DNA of 64,000 nucleotides, taken from contig NZ_BMKX01000005.1 in the NCBI RefSeq assembly GCF_014644555.1, positions 1 through 64,000 on the forward strand, written 5' to 3'. The notes beneath the pieces were generated by a model, which was not told the DNA's origin, ran no database searches, and saw nothing but the letters and a program-made list of their open reading frames with translations. This document shows positions 61,537 through 64,000 of this stretch, piece after piece. The position numbers were made by a program, and so were the translations under genes. The first letter of the stretch is position 1. Each line of letters opens with the position of its first letter. This DNA comes from Glutamicibacter ardleyensis. GTDB taxonomy: Bacteria > Actinomycetota > Actinomycetes > Actinomycetales > Micrococcaceae.

Positions 61537-63053
61537 GTGAAAAACTGGCCAATCTGACCAGCTGGGATGCAAACTGGAAAGACCTGCGCGTTGTTGTTGC
61601 GGGTCTGGGACTCTCCGGATTCTCCGCCGCCGACACGCTGATCGAGCTTGGCGCCATAGTCACCGTCATCGACGGACGTGATGACGAGATCAACTCGCAG
61701 CGTGCCGAGACACTGAAAATTGTCGGAGCGCATCAGGTGTTGCTCGGTACCGAACATATTGACTCGTTGCCACAGGTTGACGGCGGCGCGCCGGATCTCG
61801 TGGTGGTCTCGCCGGGCTGGAATCCACGCCACCCAGTATTGGCGGCGGCGGCAGAAGCCGGTATCGAAATCTGGGGCGATGTTGAACTTGCTTGGCGCGT
61901 GCAGAACCGTGCAGGGCGCACTGCGCCACAGTGGCTAGCGATCACCGGTACCAACGGTAAAACTACGACCGTAGGCATGACCGAAGCGATCTTGCAGGCT
62001 GCCGGGTTACGTGCCATCGCCGTGGGAAACGTAGGGACCCCCATTTTGGATGCGGTTCGTGAACCGGTGGACTACGACGTATTTGTTGTTGAACTATCGA
62101 GCTTCCAGCTTCACTTCACCCACAGCATCTCTCCTTTGGCCTCAGTCGTCTTGAACATCGCCGAAGATCACGTGGACTGGCATGGCGGCTTTGAGGCCTA
62201 CCAGGCGGACAAAGCTAAAATCTATGAGCGAACCCAAGTCGCCGCGATCTTTAACGTCGCAGATGCCAAGACGCTTCAAATGGTTGAGAACGCGGATGTC
62301 ATCGAAGGATGCCGCGCCATCGGCTTCTCCACCGACAGCCCAGCCGTTTCCACCGTAGGGATCGTTGAAAGCCTATTGGTGGACCGCGCATTTATCGAAG
62401 AGCGCCGGAGCAATGCCTTAGAACTGGTGGCGCTGAGCGATATCGGCGAAATCGTTCCGAAGCATACCGCAGCCAACGCCGCCGCGGCCGCTACTTTGGC
62501 CCGCGCGTATGGGGTTGAAGCCGAGGCAATAGCCAAGGGTCTGAGCGGTTTTGATTCTGGTGCTCACCGTATTCAAGCCGTCGCGCGACGCAATGACATC
62601 TTGTGGATCAATGATTCAAAAGCCACCAACCCGCACGCGGCTAACGCCTCACTTGCGGCATTTAGCTCGGTGGTGTGGATTGCAGGCGGACTGTCTAAGG
62701 GTGTGGACTACACCGAGCTGATTAGAACTCATGCACAGCGTTTACGCGCCGTACTGCTGATTGGTACCGATAACGACTCACTGCGTGCGGCACTGGCCGA
62801 ACACGCTAGTGACGTCGAGCTGGTAGACATCACCGCGCTGGGACAAGCTGCCACGGACATGGCCCCGACAGGCTCGCAGGTGATGACCCAAGCAGTGCGC
62901 AAGGCTGCAGAACTTGCGCAGGCCGGGGATACAGTATTGATGGCACCGGCAGCTGCCTCGATGGACCAATTCAGTTCCTACGCCCAGCGTGGCAACGCAT
63001 TTATCAGCGCTGTCAGTGATCTCATGGATGAGGGAACCGCAGGAACTAAGTAA
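61533..63053 (+). CDS. murD: UDP-MurNAc-L-alanine:D-glutamate ligase MurD
   Basis: 506 residues from GTG 61533, which overlaps the mraY stop (GTGA); the longer frame to 61434 lies inside mraY and is rejected. N-domain VVVAGLGLSGFSAADTL, ATP loop LAITGTNGKTTTVGM, VVELSSFQLHFTHS, INDSKATNPHAANASL, and the C-terminal VLMAPAAASMDQFSSYAQRGNAF. It adds D-glutamate to UDP-MurNAc-L-Ala. Confidence 0.96.
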   Translation: MSEKLANLTSWDANWKDLRVVVAGLGLSGFSAADTLIELGAIVTVIDGRDDEINSQRAETLKIVGAHQVLLGTEHIDSLPQVDGGAPDLVVVSPGWNPRHPVLAAAAEAGIEIWGDVELAWRVQNRAGRTAPQWLAITGTNGKTTTVGMTEAILQAAGLRAIAVGNVGTPILDAVREPVDYDVFVVELSSFQLHFTHSISPLASVVLNIAEDHVDWHGGFEAYQADKAKIYERTQVAAIFNVADAKTLQMVENADVIEGCRAIGFSTDSPAVSTVGIVESLLVDRAFIEERRSNALELVALSDIGEIVPKHTAANAAAAATLARAYGVEAEAIAKGLSGFDSGAHRIQAVARRNDILWINDSKATNPHAANASLAAFSSVVWIAGGLSKGVDYTELIRTHAQRLRAVLLIGTDNDSLRAALAEHASDVELVDITALGQAATDMAPTGSQVMTQAVRKAAELAQAGDTVLMAPAAASMDQFSSYAQRGNAFISAVSDLMDEGTAGTK

Positions 63054-63079
63054 GCAATCTGACCGGACGGGAGGCAATG

Positions 63080-64000
63080 ATGGCAACAGCACGTGGCAAA
63101 AAAACCAAGAATAGAAAGCCAAAGTTCTCCCCGGTCGGTCGGCTCATCGGCAACATCGAATCCGGCAGTGCACGCACCGCTTCGATCGACTACATGCTGG
63201 TGTTCGTCACCTCGATTGCCTTGGCAATATTTGGTGTGCTGATGGTGCAGTCCTCGGCGTCCGTTGAGGCTATTGCTCGCGGAAATGATGGCTTCACCGT
63301 GGCATTATCCCAAGCGATGTTTGCCGGATTAGGCATTGTCGCGATGATAGCGATGCAGTTTTTCAAACCTGCAACGTTGAAAAGGCTGGCCTGGCCAGCC
63401 GCACTCGTGGCGGTACTACTGTTGTTCCTCGTGGCGTTCACTCCGCTCGGCCATGAGGTTCTGGGTAACCGAAACTGGATCCGTATCACCAGCACCATCG
63501 GCCTGCAGCCCAGTGAGTTTGCCAAGTTAGCGTTGGCAGTTTTTGCTGCATTTATGCTTGAAAAAAAGCAAAACATGCTCCACGACTACAAGCACCTATT
63601 TGTACCGATCGTCCTTCCAATCGGCGGCGCCATTCTTTTGCTGGTGTTAGCCGGAAAAGACGTAGGTACCGCGCTGGTATTGATCTTGATCATCGCCACC
63701 GCGCTTTTTCTTGGCGGGCTGAAGATGAAGTGGCTGGCGCTGGCAGGCATTACAGGCTTTGCCATGCTCGCGGTGCTGGTATTCGCGTCCTCTAACCGTC
63801 GTGCTCGTGTGTTGGCATGGTTGAAAATTGACTGCGGAGTCGATGACAGAATCTGTTACCAGTCCAGCATGGGACTGCACGCATTCGCCTCCGGCGGTTG
63901 GTTCGGCGTCGGGGCTGGTCAATCACGACTAAAGTGGTCCTACGTTCCCGAAGCGCAAAACGACTTCATCTTCTCAATTCTTGGCGAAGAATTCGGATTT
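63080..64000 (+). CDS. ftsW: Septal glycan polymerase FtsW (3' end cut by window)
   Basis: 307 codons to the window edge. ATG 63080 is chosen over the adjacent ATG 63077 because GGGAGG ends 5 nt before it rather than 2. A basic N-terminal tail is followed by SEDS-family helices. Motifs: MVQSSASVEA, GHEVLGNRNWIRI...LQPSEFAKLALAV, LAGKDVGTALVLI and KWSYVPEAQNDFIFSILGEEFG, the last containing the conserved catalytic-side Asp region. It polymerises lipid II with FtsI at the septum. The rest, and presumably murG, murC, ftsQ and ftsZ, lie beyond the window. Confidence 0.95.
   Translation, partial: MATARGKKTKNRKPKFSPVGRLIGNIESGSARTASIDYMLVFVTSIALAIFGVLMVQSSASVEAIARGNDGFTVALSQAMFAGLGIVAMIAMQFFKPATLKRLAWPAALVAVLLLFLVAFTPLGHEVLGNRNWIRITSTIGLQPSEFAKLALAVFAAFMLEKKQNMLHDYKHLFVPIVLPIGGAILLLVLAGKDVGTALVLILIIATALFLGGLKMKWLALAGITGFAMLAVLVFASSNRRARVLAWLKIDCGVDDRICYQSSMGLHAFASGGWFGVGAGQSRLKWSYVPEAQNDFIFSILGEEFGF

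Overview
The window looks like chromosomal DNA of a Gram-positive actinobacterium, most likely a member of the Micrococcaceae (Arthrobacter/Glutamicibacter-like). The basis is gene content and order: mtrA-mtrB-lpqB-comF-hpf-secA, idsA/Rv2175c, and mraZ-rsmH-ftsL-ftsI-murE-murF-mraY-murD-ftsW, as in mycobacteria and arthrobacters. Other supports are the large 1608-residue NAD-glutamate dehydrogenase, frequent GTG/TTG starts, apparently leaderless genes, and a MurE whose substrate motif (DDPHGED) lacks the arginine of diaminopimelate enzymes, which fits a lysine-type wall. Base composition is moderate for an actinobacterium. The genus is inference.

Layout. 1-1.68 kb is poor in genes: a possible gene tail, a broken dihydrofolate-reductase-family gene and unassigned sequence up to an initiator tRNA. 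1.8-9.8 kb holds PspA and a TPM-domain membrane protein, a membrane-anchored HtrA protease, a PIG-L deacetylase, a membrane protein with an RskA-like domain, TrmL and a J-domain protein. 9.9-15.8 kb holds a lipid-kinase family protein, a RibD-C reductase paired with a FolP2-type dihydropteroate synthase paralogue, an unknown conserved protein, and a cysteine desulfurase coupled to MnmA (tRNA 2-thiouridine). 15.8-19.1 kb is accessory DNA with a DUF3021 membrane protein and a complete ISL3-family insertion sequence with matching ends and an 8-bp target duplication.

19.1-25.2 kb is a peptide-type ABC importer (lipoprotein, two permeases, one double ATPase). 25.3-26.7 kb holds chorismate mutase and a stand-alone MetE-C-like protein. 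26.8-36.8 kb is the MtrAB-LpqB envelope signalling operon followed by ComF-like, ribosome hibernation factor (with a structured leader), a YcaQ-type winged-helix protein with an apparently non-canonical start codon, and SecA. 36.8-40.7 kb carries small conserved actinobacterial genes: Rv3235-like, LysM, an unknown protein, and a SAF-domain protein coupled to a CpaE-like ATPase. 40.8-49.5 kb has NAD-GDH, a PdtaS-like histidine kinase, a five-LysM lytic transglycosylase and an Rv2175c homologue. 49.7-52.7 kb has a polyprenyl synthase, DNA polymerase IV and a DUF3040 protein.

53.0-64.0 kb is the division/cell-wall (dcw) cluster. It begins with a clear TTGACA/TAAAGT promoter overlapped by four MraZ-type boxes, and runs tightly packed to ftsW, which is cut by the window edge. 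Together these genes make lipid-linked peptidoglycan precursor (murE, murF, mraY, murD) and build the septal synthase (ftsL, ftsI, ftsW); MtrAB-LpqB, SecA and LysM proteins serve the same envelope.

I saw no CRISPR array, prophage, toxin-antitoxin pair or obvious defence island. The most unusual items are the hpf leader RNA fold, the apparent ATT start of the gene after hpf, the FolP2/RibD-C pair, the orphan SAF/CpaE-like pair, and the repeated use of a -10 box 6-8 nt before the start codon.
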